A stretch of 16,022 nucleotides of DNA, from contig NZ_DAFZ01000088.1 in the NCBI RefSeq assembly GCF_002498065.1, positions 3,950 to 19,971 of the forward strand, in the 5' to 3' direction. A program made the translations under genes and the position numbers. This stretch comes from Methanoculleus sp. UBA208 (lineage in GTDB: Archaea > Halobacteriota > Methanomicrobia > Methanomicrobiales > Methanoculleaceae). Below the pieces are notes generated by a model that was not told where the DNA came from, did not search any database, and saw nothing but the letters and a program-made list of their open reading frames with translations. Shown piece by piece: positions 6,365 to 13,871 of the stretch (within the stretch, counting starts at the first letter, position 1; each line of letters begins with the position of its first letter).

Positions 6365-8983
6365 ATGACCGACGGACCGACCCCGGCAATGCGGCAGTAC
6401 TATTCAGCGAAAGCCCGGTACCCCGACGCCGTCCTCTTCTTCAGGATGGGGGACTTCTACGAGACCTTCGGCGAGGACGCCGGCGTGGTGGCCCGGGAAC
6501 TCGACATCACCCTGACGGCCCGGGGCAGGGACAAGAACGGCGACCGGATGCCGCTTGCGGGCGTCCCCCACCACGCCGCCGACGGCTACATCGCCCGCCT
6601 GGTGAACAAGGGCTACAAGGTGGTGATCTGCGACCAGATTGAGGACCCCAAAACTGCCAAAGGCGTCGTGAAGCGGGATGTCACGAGGGTGATCACCCCG
6701 GGAACCCTGATCGACTCCTCGATGCTCGCCTCAGCCGGCGCCCACTACCTGATGGCGGTCGCCCCCGACCGGAAGGAGTCCTTCGGCCTCGCGTTCCTGG
6801 ACGTCTCCACCGGCGAGTTTTTCGTATCCTCCGGTAGCGGGGAGCGGGACTACGCCGAGATCGTCTCGGAGGTCGTCAGGTACCGCCCGTCGGAGGCGAT
6901 CGTCCCCGAAAGCCTCGCGGGCGCGCTCCCCGCCCGGCTCGAGGCGCTCGGGGTGACGGTGAGCCGCTACCGCGACGACGCCTTCGATCCCGACGCAGCG
7001 CACGAGCGTCTCTGCGGGCAGTTCGGGACGGCGACGCTCGACGGCTACGGGTGCGCCGGGATGGCGGGGGCAGTCGCCGCCGCCGGGGCCGCGCTTTGCT
7101 ACGCCCAGGAGACGCAGCAGTCGCCCCTTTCCCACATCTCGGGGCTCGCGACGAAGGTTCCGACAGGGAACATGGTGCTCGATGCGATCACCCTTCGGAA
7201 TCTCGAGATCACGACGGGCATCCGGGGCGAGGGGGACGGAAACACCCTTCTCTCCGCGCTCGACGTCACGGAGACGTCGATGGGGAGCCGGACGATGCGG
7301 TCGTTCCTGATCGGCCCCCTGCTCGGGAAGGAGGCGATCGAGGCGAGGCTCGATGCGGTGGAGTGGTTCTTCGACCACGCGCTCGACCGACAGGAACTCC
7401 GCGTAGCGCTCAGCGACTTCGCCGACATCGAGCGGATAGCGGGAAGGATCGCCTACGGGAACGCAGGGCCCCGGGATCTCGCGACGCTCAGGGAGTCGCT
7501 CGAAGCGATCCCGGACGTAAAGGCGCTCTTCTCCGAAGACGCACCCGTGCGGGTCCGCGAGGCCCTCGACGCGATGAGCGACCATGCCCGGGTCACGGAC
7601 CTCATCGGCCGGGCGATCGTCGACGACCCTCCGGCGCTCGCAAAGTCCGGCGGGATGATCCGCGAGGGGTTCAACGCCAAACTCGACGAACTCCGGCACC
7701 TTGCGACGTCCGGGAAGGACTGGATCGCGGAGTTCCAGCAGCAGGAGCGGGAGAGGACCGGGATCAAGTCGCTCAAGATCGGCTACAACCGGGTCTTCGG
7801 CTACTACATCGAGGTGACGAAACCGAACCTGCACCTGGTGCCGCCGGAGTACGAGCGGCGGCAGACGACCGCAAACGGCGAGCGCTACACGATCCCCGAC
7901 CTCCGGGAGAAGGAGGCGATGATCGCAACCGCGGAGGAACGCCTTACCGCCCTCGAGGCGGAGATCTACGCTGAACTCGTCCGGACGCTCGCGACGGAAG
8001 TCCCCGATCTCCAGACGACCGCCCGGGCGGTGGGGCTCCTCGACGTGTATTCGGCGCTCGCCGAGGTCGCCGCCCGTTACGGCTACACCCGCCCGGTGAT
8101 CGAGGAGAGCGGCCGGATCGTCATCCGCGACGGCCGCCACCCCGTAGTGGAGCGGCACCTCCCGGTCCCGTTCGTCCCGAACGACACGGAACTCGATTCC
8201 GCCGGCGACCAGATCATGATCGTCACCGGGGCGAACATGGCGGGCAAGTCCACCTACATGCGGGCGGTGGCGCTCTGCTGCATCATGGCCCAGATGGGGA
8301 GTTTCGTCCCGGCCCGGCACGCGACGATCGGGATAGTCGACCGCGTCTTCACCCGGGTGGGGGCGTTTGACGACCTTGCCTCCGGGCAGTCCACATTCAT
8401 GGTCGAGATGCTGGAACTCGCAAACATCTTGAACAACATGACTCCAAAAAGCCTCGTCATCCTCGACGAGATCGGGCGGGGGACGAGCACGCTGGATGGG
8501 TGCTCGATTGCCCGGGCGGTGGTGGAGTTCCTGCACGGGAAGGCGGTCGCGGGGCCGAGGACGCTCTTTGCAACCCACTTCCACGACCTGATCGACCTCG
8601 AAGGCTCGCTCAAGCGGGTGAAGAACTTCCACTTCGCGGTGAAGGATACCGGGACCGACGTCGTCTTCCTCAGAAAGATCATCCCCGGCGCGACCGACCG
8701 GAGCTACGGCGTCCACGTCGCCCACCTTGCCGGGATCCCGAAGAAGGTGACCGACAGGGCAATGGAGATCCTGAAGGAGGCGTCGACGCGGGAGTTCTCA
8801 GCCGGGGTGCGGGCTCCCCGCTACACCCAGATGCTCCTCGTCGACCCCGGTGAGGGGGTCGTGGAAGAGAACCCGGCGGTAAGGGAACTTAAAAGTTTGA
8901 ATCCCGACGAGATGACGCCGATCGATGCTCTGAACGCCCTCTGCCGGCTCCAGAAGATGGCGAACGAGGAGAGGGAGCGATGA
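6365..8983 (+). CDS. mutS: DNA mismatch repair protein MutS (MutS1)
   Basis: This 872-residue full-length MutS1 recognises mismatches and small loops and recruits MutL. The mismatch-reading motif F31-Y32-E33 lies in F-F-R-M-G-D-F-Y-E-T-F. Connector, core/lever and clamp regions follow, with N-R-V-F-G-Y-Y-I-E-V-T marking the core. The C-terminal ABC ATPase carries Walker A G-A-N-M-A-G-K-S (622-629), the S-x-F-M-V-E-M-L-E signature region and Walker B L-V-I-L-D-E (697-702), followed by G-R-G-T-S and F-A-T-H-F-H. The length equals that of bacterial MutS1 (about 850-870), unlike the MutS2/MutS5 forms of many archaea. Mismatch-repair MutS is patchily distributed in archaea and generally regarded as acquired from bacteria. 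AAGGAG is the Shine-Dalgarno. The stop overlaps the mutL start as ATGA. Confidence 0.97.
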   Translation: MTDGPTPAMRQYYSAKARYPDAVLFFRMGDFYETFGEDAGVVARELDITLTARGRDKNGDRMPLAGVPHHAADGYIARLVNKGYKVVICDQIEDPKTAKGVVKRDVTRVITPGTLIDSSMLASAGAHYLMAVAPDRKESFGLAFLDVSTGEFFVSSGSGERDYAEIVSEVVRYRPSEAIVPESLAGALPARLEALGVTVSRYRDDAFDPDAAHERLCGQFGTATLDGYGCAGMAGAVAAAGAALCYAQETQQSPLSHISGLATKVPTGNMVLDAITLRNLEITTGIRGEGDGNTLLSALDVTETSMGSRTMRSFLIGPLLGKEAIEARLDAVEWFFDHALDRQELRVALSDFADIERIAGRIAYGNAGPRDLATLRESLEAIPDVKALFSEDAPVRVREALDAMSDHARVTDLIGRAIVDDPPALAKSGGMIREGFNAKLDELRHLATSGKDWIAEFQQQERERTGIKSLKIGYNRVFGYYIEVTKPNLHLVPPEYERRQTTANGERYTIPDLREKEAMIATAEERLTALEAEIYAELVRTLATEVPDLQTTARAVGLLDVYSALAEVAARYGYTRPVIEESGRIVIRDGRHPVVERHLPVPFVPNDTELDSAGDQIMIVTGANMAGKSTYMRAVALCCIMAQMGSFVPARHATIGIVDRVFTRVGAFDDLASGQSTFMVEMLELANILNNMTPKSLVILDEIGRGTSTLDGCSIARAVVEFLHGKAVAGPRTLFATHFHDLIDLEGSLKRVKNFHFAVKDTGTDVVFLRKIIPGATDRSYGVHVAHLAGIPKKVTDRAMEILKEASTREFSAGVRAPRYTQMLLVDPGEGVVEENPAVRELKSLNPDEMTPIDALNALCRLQKMANEERER

Positions 8984-10734
8984 CGAAGATCCGCGTCCTC
9001 GATCCCGACACGGTGAACCAGATTGCCGCCGGCGAGGTCGTGGAGCGCCCCGCGTCGGTGGTAAAAGAACTCCTCGAGAACGCGATCGACGCGGGTGCGA
9101 CGAGCATCCTCCTCGACGTCTCCTCGGACATGGCCGCCATCACGAAGATCCGGGTGACCGACAACGGCGAGGGTATGACCGGGGAGGAGGCGGTCCTCGC
9201 GTTCCACCCCCATGCGACGAGCAAGATCCGGGACATCGCCGACCTCTCTGCCGTCCGCACCCTCGGGTTCCGGGGGGAGGCGCTCGCGAGCATCGCCGCC
9301 GTCGCAGAGGTAACATTGGTCACCCGCCCGCGGGGAGGGGGAGCGCTCGCCGGGACGCGGCTGGTGGTCAGGGGCGGCGAGATCGTGGAGAAGAACGAGG
9401 TCGGAGCCCCGGAGGGGGCGACGATCGCGGTGGAACGCCTCTTCTACAACACCCCCGCCCGCCGGAAGTTCCTCAAAAGCAGGAACACCGAACTCGCCCA
9501 CGTCTACGCGGTCGTGGAAAATCTGGCCCTCGCCCACGGCGAGGTCGCCTTCCGGGTGGTGCACAATGGAAAAGAGCGGATGGCGACCCAGCGATCGGGA
9601 GGGACCTTAAACACCATCGCGGGGCTCTACGGCGCGGACCTTGCACGCTCGCTCGTCCCGGTCGAGGGAAGGCTCTCGTTCCTCCGTATCGGCGGCTACA
9701 TCTCCCGGCCGTCGGAGAGCCGGGGAAGCCCATCGCAGATCTCCGTCAGCATCAACGGCAGAAGCATCTCCTCCCGCCGGATCGCCGCCGCCGTCCGGGA
9801 GGGCTACGGCACCCTCCTCCCGAAGGACCGCTACCCGGTGGCGTTCCTCGATCTTGCGATCGACACCGACCTCGTGGACGTTAACGTCCACCCGACGAAA
9901 AGGGAGGTTCGCCTCTCCCGGAAGCAGGAGATCCTCCCGGCGATTGCGGCCGCCGTCGAGGAGGCGCTCGCCGGTCACGACCTCGCGCGCGAGACCCCGG
10001 CCGAACCGGCGCAACAGCAGATCGCTTCGACAGAGCCCGGAACTGCGCCGGCCCGGCCGGTCGGCGAGCCCGGGGCGTCCTACACGGCAGGGCACCGGGA
10101 ACTCACCCTCTCCGACAAGCAGCTCCGCCGGACGGAGACGGAAGGGGGAGAAAACCTCCTCCCGGCGATGGAGCCGATCGGACAGGTGGCGGCGACCTAC
10201 ATCGTGGCGGAGGGGACCGACGGCACCCTCTACCTCGTCGACCAGCACGCGGCCCACGAGCGCGTCCTCTACGACCAGGTCACCGAGCAGTGCGATAGGG
10301 CGGCCGGGTCGCAGGAACTGATCGCGCCCGTCATCCTCTCGCTCCCCCCGAAGGAGTCCGCCGCGCTCCGGGATGCGATCCCTCTCCTCGCGGACGGCGG
10401 GTTCGTGGTGGACGAGTTCGGTCGGGATACCTTCGCCGTCCGGGCGGTGCCCGCCGCCCTCGGCGCGGTCGAGGACCCCGGGACGGTCCGGGAGACGATC
10501 GCCGACCTCCTCGCCGACGAGTCCCGCACCGTCCCCGACCGGCGCCAGGCGGTCACCTGCATCGTCGCCTGCAGGGGCGCGGTGAAGGCCGGCGCCGTTC
10601 TCACGCACGACCAGCAGAAGCGCCTCCTCGCGCAACTCGCCCGGACGAAGACCCCCTGGACGTGCCCCCACGGGAGGCCTACGGTGGTGGCGTTTGATAA
10701 GAGGAAGATCGACGGGATGTTCCGCTGGGGGTGA
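8980..10734 (+). CDS. mutL: DNA mismatch repair protein MutL with endonuclease motifs
   Basis: This 584-residue protein couples mismatch recognition by MutS to strand incision. The GHKL ATPase domain shows Q-I-A-A-G-E-V-V-E-R-P (14-24), E33-N34 (catalytic base and Mg ligand), D-N-G-E-G-M, the H-A-T-S-K-I lid and G-F-R-G-E-A-L-A-S-I. The transducer region ends with V-D-V-N-V-H-P-T-K-R-E-V. A low-complexity linker follows (about 335-385). The C-terminal domain carries the metal-dependent endonuclease motifs of MutH-less systems: D421-Q-H-A-x-x-E427, A-C-R-G-A-V-K-A-G and C-P-H-G-R-P. The last acidic residue of the canonical D-Q-H-A-x2-E-x4-E motif is Asp (D432) here. The start overlaps the mutS stop by 4 nt (ATGA), with GGAG just upstream, so the pair is translationally coupled. 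Confidence 0.96.
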   Translation: MTKIRVLDPDTVNQIAAGEVVERPASVVKELLENAIDAGATSILLDVSSDMAAITKIRVTDNGEGMTGEEAVLAFHPHATSKIRDIADLSAVRTLGFRGEALASIAAVAEVTLVTRPRGGGALAGTRLVVRGGEIVEKNEVGAPEGATIAVERLFYNTPARRKFLKSRNTELAHVYAVVENLALAHGEVAFRVVHNGKERMATQRSGGTLNTIAGLYGADLARSLVPVEGRLSFLRIGGYISRPSESRGSPSQISVSINGRSISSRRIAAAVREGYGTLLPKDRYPVAFLDLAIDTDLVDVNVHPTKREVRLSRKQEILPAIAAAVEEALAGHDLARETPAEPAQQQIASTEPGTAPARPVGEPGASYTAGHRELTLSDKQLRRTETEGGENLLPAMEPIGQVAATYIVAEGTDGTLYLVDQHAAHERVLYDQVTEQCDRAAGSQELIAPVILSLPPKESAALRDAIPLLADGGFVVDEFGRDTFAVRAVPAALGAVEDPGTVRETIADLLADESRTVPDRRQAVTCIVACRGAVKAGAVLTHDQQKRLLAQLARTKTPWTCPHGRPTVVAFDKRKIDGMFRWG

Positions 10735-10779
10735 CGGGACCCGGCAGATCATGCGGAATATACGGCCAATAAGAAGGCA

Positions 10780-10785
10780 TTTTTT
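10780..10785 (+). terminator. oligo-T terminator after mutSL
   Basis: A run of six T lies 45 nt beyond the mutL stop in a locally AT-rich stretch. Archaeal termination needs mainly oligo-T tracts, so this is a fair terminator candidate. No strong hairpin precedes it. Confidence 0.5.
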
Positions 10786-10794
10786 GAATTCGGC

Positions 10795-10804
10795 ATAATT
10801 TATT
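10795..10804 (+). promoter_or_regulatory. TATA-like box upstream of the small AT-island ORF
   Basis: ATAATTTATT is the most TATA-like plus-strand sequence in this region. Its centre is about 33 bp before the ATG at 10833. This matches the spacing of the other near-leaderless genes in the window. Confidence 0.5.
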
Positions 10805-10832
10805 GACAATAAGGGCAAAATCCCGTATCATA

Positions 10833-11078
10833 ATGGATTTATGCTCGGGAGATCAGAACGCCTATAGATGTCACAGCGGGACTCACCCGTTGCAGACGAA
10901 AGGATTGAACACGTTGACACTACTCCAGCAAATCCGCCTCTGGATAAAGGCCCGAAGCGGAGGGAAGCAGTATCACGATTGTGAAAACGACCTGATAATC
11001 GAACCTTACTTCGATATCTCCCCCGAAGCGACCCTCCCTGCGGATATCCCCGATATCCTGCTGGAAGAGATCAGGTGA
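10833..11078 (+). CDS. small hypothetical protein (start uncertain)
   Basis: This open frame encodes 81 residues from ATG 10833. The C-terminal two thirds look protein-like: L-L-Q-Q-I-R-L-W-I-K-A-R-S-G-G-K, then C-E-N-D-L-I-I-E-P-Y-F-D-I, ending in acidic L-L-E-E-I-R. The first 25-27 codons have poorer codon use. An alternative TTG start at 10914, with AAAGGA 9 nt upstream, would give 54 residues. In favour of the ATG, a TATA-like box lies about 33 bp upstream, as for other near-leaderless genes here, and a T6 tract follows the gene. I do not recognise the family; no membrane segment or known motif is present. It lies alone in an AT-rich island between mutL and the convergent secreted-protein gene. 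Confidence 0.5.
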   Translation: MDLCSGDQNAYRCHSGTHPLQTKGLNTLTLLQQIRLWIKARSGGKQYHDCENDLIIEPYFDISPEATLPADIPDILLEEIR

Positions 11079-11146
11079 CGGGGAACCTCCCCAAACGTCC
11101 TGCCGAACGAATCACCTCTAACTCCGAATCTCTTACTACCCGCCCC

Positions 11147-11152
11147 TTTTTT
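11147..11152 (+). terminator. oligo-T terminator after the small ORF
   Basis: C4T6 on the plus strand lies about 70 nt beyond the stop at 11078. Together with the minus-strand tract at 11225-11230 it bounds a 156-bp convergent gap in which I see no further gene. Confidence 0.45.
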
Positions 11153-11224
11153 GAGAGCCCATTTGGGAACGCTATCTCCACAACGAAGCACTGCAGGGCA
11201 GGGACACGGCTTCCTGGGCGGTCG

Positions 11225-11230
11225 AAAAAA
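11225..11230 (-). terminator. oligo-T terminator of the secreted-protein gene
   Basis: Read on the minus strand, the TGA stop is followed within 4 nt by T6 (CCCC then TTTTTT). This is a typical archaeal intrinsic terminator position. Confidence 0.6.
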
Positions 11231-11234
11231 GGGG

Positions 11235-11831
11235 TCAGAGAAACCGGAACGACTCCGCCACCGGAGCCGCGTCGGCGTTATAGACATCGTACCCGGGGGG
11301 GAAGACCGTGTGCATCACCGAGTAGGCGACGTTGTCCCTGACGGCGTAACGGATGACGAAGGTATAGCGGTCCTCATCGACGATGGGGACGGAGAAGACC
11401 GACTCGTACGCCGGGGTCCCGTCGAGGGAGGTGTTCGTCGTGGACACCCATTCGGCATCGATCCCTGCGCGGAGATCCTCTACGTAGGTCGCGTTCAGGG
11501 CTTCAAGAACCTCTTCATCGGTGGCGTTCTCGTTTGCGATCGGGTTCGTGTTCACGCGGACCTCCTCGTGCTTATCCGGCGAGGAGAACCATACGCTCTC
11601 GCCGGACTCGGTGTAGAACCATCCCTCCGGACAGGTGACGGCATAGCCGTAGGTGGTGTTGATGTAGGTGCCGTTCCCGGAGACAGGCACCGGGGTCGGG
11701 GTCGAGGTTGGAGTGGGAGTAAGGCCGGGATCGGGCGGCTGCGGGGAGATGATTCCCGGCAGCAGAACCGCCAGGACAACGGCCAGAGCAACCACGAGAA
11801 CCCCGGCGATCAGCAGTTTCTGTGATCTCAT
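11235..11831 (-). CDS. secreted/membrane-anchored PsbP-like domain protein
   Basis: This 198-residue extracytoplasmic protein begins with a short basic segment (M-R-S-Q-K) and a hydrophobic segment (7-28) that acts as signal anchor or signal peptide without a lipobox. A Pro/Thr-rich linker (31-50, repeated T-P-T-P), typical of archaeal surface proteins, follows. A single globular domain (about 55-198) opens with Y-I-N-T-T-Y-G-Y-A-V-T-C-P-E-G-W, the pattern of PsbP/DUF1795-like domains. It has several N-x-S/T sequons and ends in F-R-F-L. The biochemical role is unknown; such domains are often ligand-binding or adhesive. The frame is open upstream to 12011, but the ATG at 11831 matches the signal segment and a TATA box 32 bp upstream. 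It lies 133 bp downstream of the S16 protease gene, same strand. Confidence 0.75.
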   Translation of the reverse strand: MRSQKLLIAGVLVVALAVVLAVLLPGIISPQPPDPGLTPTPTSTPTPVPVSGNGTYINTTYGYAVTCPEGWFYTESGESVWFSSPDKHEEVRVNTNPIANENATDEEVLEALNATYVEDLRAGIDAEWVSTTNTSLDGTPAYESVFSVPIVDEDRYTFVIRYAVRDNVAYSVMHTVFPPGYDVYNADAAPVAESFRFL

Positions 11832-11857
11832 GCTATTCGGATACGTGGCCCGGGGGA

Positions 11858-11866
11858 GGATAAATA
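11858..11866 (-). promoter_or_regulatory. TATA box of the secreted-protein gene
   Basis: On the minus strand TATTTATCC is centred about 31 bp before the ATG at 11831, predicting a leader of about 5 nt. It makes this gene a separate unit from the upstream protease and supports the short start over the longer open frame. Confidence 0.6.
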
Positions 11867-11964
11867 CCTTCAGTCGGATCCTGCCGACGGCCGGGATCGG
11901 CTCCCCGATCGTGGTTCTGGAGCGTTGTTTCGGCAGGCGCCTCCACCATGGCAGTCGTCCGCCG

Positions 11965-12831
11965 TCAGGAAGCCCCGGCGGCCTCGGATACGGGAGCACG
12001 AAGATCGGCAAGCAGATCGTCGATGGTATCCACGTACTTCACCCGGATGCCGAGGTTCTCCTCGATGTAATCTTTAGCATTCACGACGACCGGTCGTTGC
12101 CGCGCTATTCTCAGTCCACCGAACGATCGGACTTCCTCCCGGTAATCAAACACCTGGTTGTTCTCGTCCGAGAGTATCAGGAGCGTTTTGCCGCTCGCTG
12201 CGGCAGCCTCGGCCTTTTCGAGGATTCCACCGACCGGGCCGATGCTCCCGTTCTCATCGATGGTTCCCGTCACGGTCACGCTCTCGTTGAGCGGGAAGTC
12301 CTCCAGCACCGAGAGGAGCAGCGCGGCCATCAGCGCCCCCGCACTGGGGCCGTCGATCTCGGAGACCTCCTCGGGCCCCTGGATGCTGAAGATGATATCG
12401 CTCCCCGCAAGGTTCACACGGGAGTGGTTGGCGGCGGCAACGACCGCAAGGTTCGCAGCATCCTGAAAAGCTATCCCCATCAGGGGCGTCGTCTGGACAA
12501 GCACCCTTCCTTTCCCGGGCACGACCTCGACCGAGACGTTCACCATCGCCCCCTCTTCGGTCACCTCCTCGTAGAGAAGCGGGCCGCCCCGCTCGACCTC
12601 GACCGTCTGGATGATGACCGGCACCTGCATCGAGGCCGCACTCTCGTTCCCCGTCCCCCTCACCGGAGATAGAGGGGGCGTGGTCGCGGTCGGGAGGAGA
12701 TCGGCCTCTTCCGGTTTGGAGAGGGCCGGGGAGGGGTCGTCCGCCGGCACGAGGGCGACAGCCAGGAGAGAGACATTCGCAACAAGCGATAGAACGAGCA
12801 GGATCGTCAGGGTCTTCTCCCGTATGCGCAT
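11965..12831 (-). CDS. membrane-anchored archaeal Lon-like (S16) serine protease
   Basis: This 288-residue protein has one N-terminal transmembrane segment (8-29), a Ser/Pro/Thr-rich linker (30-66) and a Lon-type proteolytic domain (about 70-225). The catalytic dyad is visible: Ser163 in E-I-D-G-P-S-A-G-A and Lys206 in G-I-L-E-K-A, after the conserved T-G-T-I-D-E-N-G-S-I-G-P-V-G-G. There is no AAA+ ATPase domain, so it is neither LonA nor LonB but the ATPase-less archaeal group (COG1750-type). The topology predicts the protease outside the membrane; natural targets are unknown. The C-terminal 60 residues end with I-R-V-K-Y-V-D-T-I-D-D-L-L. The longer ATG at 12849 would lie only about 16 bp from the TATA box, so 12831 is preferred. 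Confidence 0.88.
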   Translation of the reverse strand: MRIREKTLTILLVLSLVANVSLLAVALVPADDPSPALSKPEEADLLPTATTPPLSPVRGTGNESAASMQVPVIIQTVEVERGGPLLYEEVTEEGAMVNVSVEVVPGKGRVLVQTTPLMGIAFQDAANLAVVAAANHSRVNLAGSDIIFSIQGPEEVSEIDGPSAGALMAALLLSVLEDFPLNESVTVTGTIDENGSIGPVGGILEKAEAAAASGKTLLILSDENNQVFDYREEVRSFGGLRIARQRPVVVNAKDYIEENLGIRVKYVDTIDDLLADLRAPVSEAAGAS

Positions 12832-12858
12832 ATGCTGCCCGAATACCATGCAGCCGGA

Positions 12859-12866
12859 TATATATT
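12859..12866 (-). promoter_or_regulatory. TATA box of the S16 protease gene
   Basis: On the minus strand AAAAATATATATCC is the clearest TATA box in the window, centred about 32 bp before the ATG at 12831. It decides the start codon and predicts a near-leaderless mRNA. Confidence 0.7.
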
Positions 12867-12892
12867 TTTGCTTAAAGCGACGGGCGCGAGCA

Positions 12893-12959
12893 TCGCGAGC
12901 GGCCGGAGCTCGAGAAGACCGAAGGTCTTCGAGTCGCGACGCGTGCCCCGCAAGGGGCA
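12893..12959. repeat. multi-hairpin intergenic element
   Basis: Two structures follow each other. First, an outer TCGCGA (12893-12898) / TCGCGA (12934-12939) stem encloses an inner hairpin whose arms are 12909-12920 and 12924-12933 (GGTCTTCGAG), with a GA bulge and a GAA loop. Second, TGCCCC (12944-12949), GCAA tetraloop, GGGGCA (12954-12959) makes a perfect stem with a GNRA-type loop. The element fills most of the gap between the methyltransferase and protease genes (both minus strand), just upstream of the protease TATA box. It may be a dispersed extragenic repeat, a terminator or a structured RNA. I see no coding signal. Confidence 0.65.
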
Positions 12960-13001
12960 GGCGGAGCCATCAGAATATCGTCCCTCACCCCCTAATCCGG
13001 G

Positions 13002-13871
13002 TCAGGGCTCCGGCTCTTTGACCGCCTCCACCTCAAGGCGCACCATGGGGACATGGATGCGGCCGTCGGCCGAGGGGAACCTCTCCACGTATCGGTTCGT
13101 CACTTCTTCGATGAACGCCGGCCGGGCCTCTTCGGGCAGCGGCTCCAGGTAAAGGTGCCAGGTGGTCCGGACCCACCCGGCAAGACCGTCAATCTGGTCG
13201 AATGCCATGTCTTTCCCGATCAACTCGACCCGCAGGGGCGTGAGCCCAGCCGCTTCCAGGAGTTCACGCTCCTCCTCAGGCCCGTAGAAGGCGTAACAGG
13301 GGGCCGGACCGCCGAAGAGCCTCGCCCACGGCTCTTCCGCCAGCAGTTCGTCCGCGAGCGCGAGGACCGGCGCGGCGTTGCCTCTCCCGCCCATCTGGAG
13401 GAGGACCCTCCCGCCCGGCCGGAGAGCGCGGGCGATACCCTGAAATACCCTGCCGTGGTCGGCGACCCAGTGCAGGGCGGCGTTCGAGAAGACGACGTCG
13501 AACTCCTCGTTAAACGGAAGGTCGAGCATGTCACCCTCAATGAGGCGGAGATTCGGATACTGCTCCGTTGGGAAGCGCTCCCGGGCGAAGGCGATCATGT
13601 CGCGGGAGAGATCGAGGCCGAGCGCCGAGCCGGAGGGGAGGCAGGCGGCAATCTCCGCAGTCACCTTCCCCTCGCCACATCCGAGGTCGAGCACCCGCTC
13701 GTCGCCGGCAAGCGCGAGCTTTGCTATCAGTTCATGCGCCCAGGCCTGCTGGGCGGCGGAGTGCCGCCCGTAGTCCTTTGGATCCCACGTGTGCGTGATG
13801 ATACTCCCTCCATGCGAGTTCCCTGCCGGAGCAGCGGTCAGGTTCTCGCAGATGAGAGGTATCGCCTCCAC
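13002..13871 (-). CDS. class I SAM-dependent methyltransferase (trans-aconitate methyltransferase-like)
   Basis: This Rossmann-fold methyltransferase has 289 residues from GTG 13871. Motif I V-L-D-L-G-C-G-E-G at 60-68 binds SAM, D87 (G-L-D-L-S) is the acidic motif II position, E-G-D-M-L-D-L-P-F (112-120) is motif III and F-S-N-A-A-L-H-W-V-A-D-H (128-139) is the motif IV region typical of Tam/UbiE-like enzymes. The C-terminal half, with W-V-R-T-T-W and L-P-E-E-A-R-P-A-F, follows the trans-aconitate 2-methyltransferase layout. The substrate is not known. The start is problematic. Family-like sequence begins at T-H-T-W-D-P-K-D-Y (residue 26), preceded by GGAGGGAG but with ATC-ATC in place of a start codon. 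The only canonical in-frame start upstream is GTG 13871, which adds 25 unusual residues. There are 152 bp to the downstream protease gene. Confidence 0.85.
   Translation of the reverse strand: MEAIPLICENLTAAPAGNSHGGSIITHTWDPKDYGRHSAAQQAWAHELIAKLALAGDERVLDLGCGEGKVTAEIAACLPSGSALGLDLSRDMIAFARERFPTEQYPNLRLIEGDMLDLPFNEEFDVVFSNAALHWVADHGRVFQGIARALRPGGRVLLQMGGRGNAAPVLALADELLAEEPWARLFGGPAPCYAFYGPEEERELLEAAGLTPLRVELIGKDMAFDQIDGLAGWVRTTWHLYLEPLPEEARPAFIEEVTNRYVERFPSADGRIHVPMVRLEVEAVKEPEP
13804..13811 (-). promoter_or_regulatory. strong Shine-Dalgarno without canonical start codon
   Basis: On the minus strand GGAGGGAG is followed by T-ATC-ATC-ACG in the methyltransferase frame. The spacing to the second ATC (13797-13799) is 4 nt and to the first (13800-13802) 1 nt. 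It may mark the true initiation site. Confidence 0.4.

Noticed and set aside
4266..6368. 700-codon plus-strand open frame opposite leuC-leuD
   Set aside because: Antisense shadow with biased composition and no recognisable motif; leuC and leuD on the other strand carry catalytic residues.
6731..8725. 664-codon minus-strand open frame opposite mutS
   Set aside because: Arg/Val/Glu/Asp-rich shadow of GC-rich mutS codons; no start signal or domain.
9607..10818. 403-codon minus-strand open frame opposite mutL
   Set aside because: Shadow frame with low-complexity composition; mutL is clearly the real gene.
11832..12011. N-terminal 60-residue extension of the secreted protein
   Set aside because: It overlaps the protease gene end, is Pro/Arg-rich, spans a TATA box and would place the signal segment internally.
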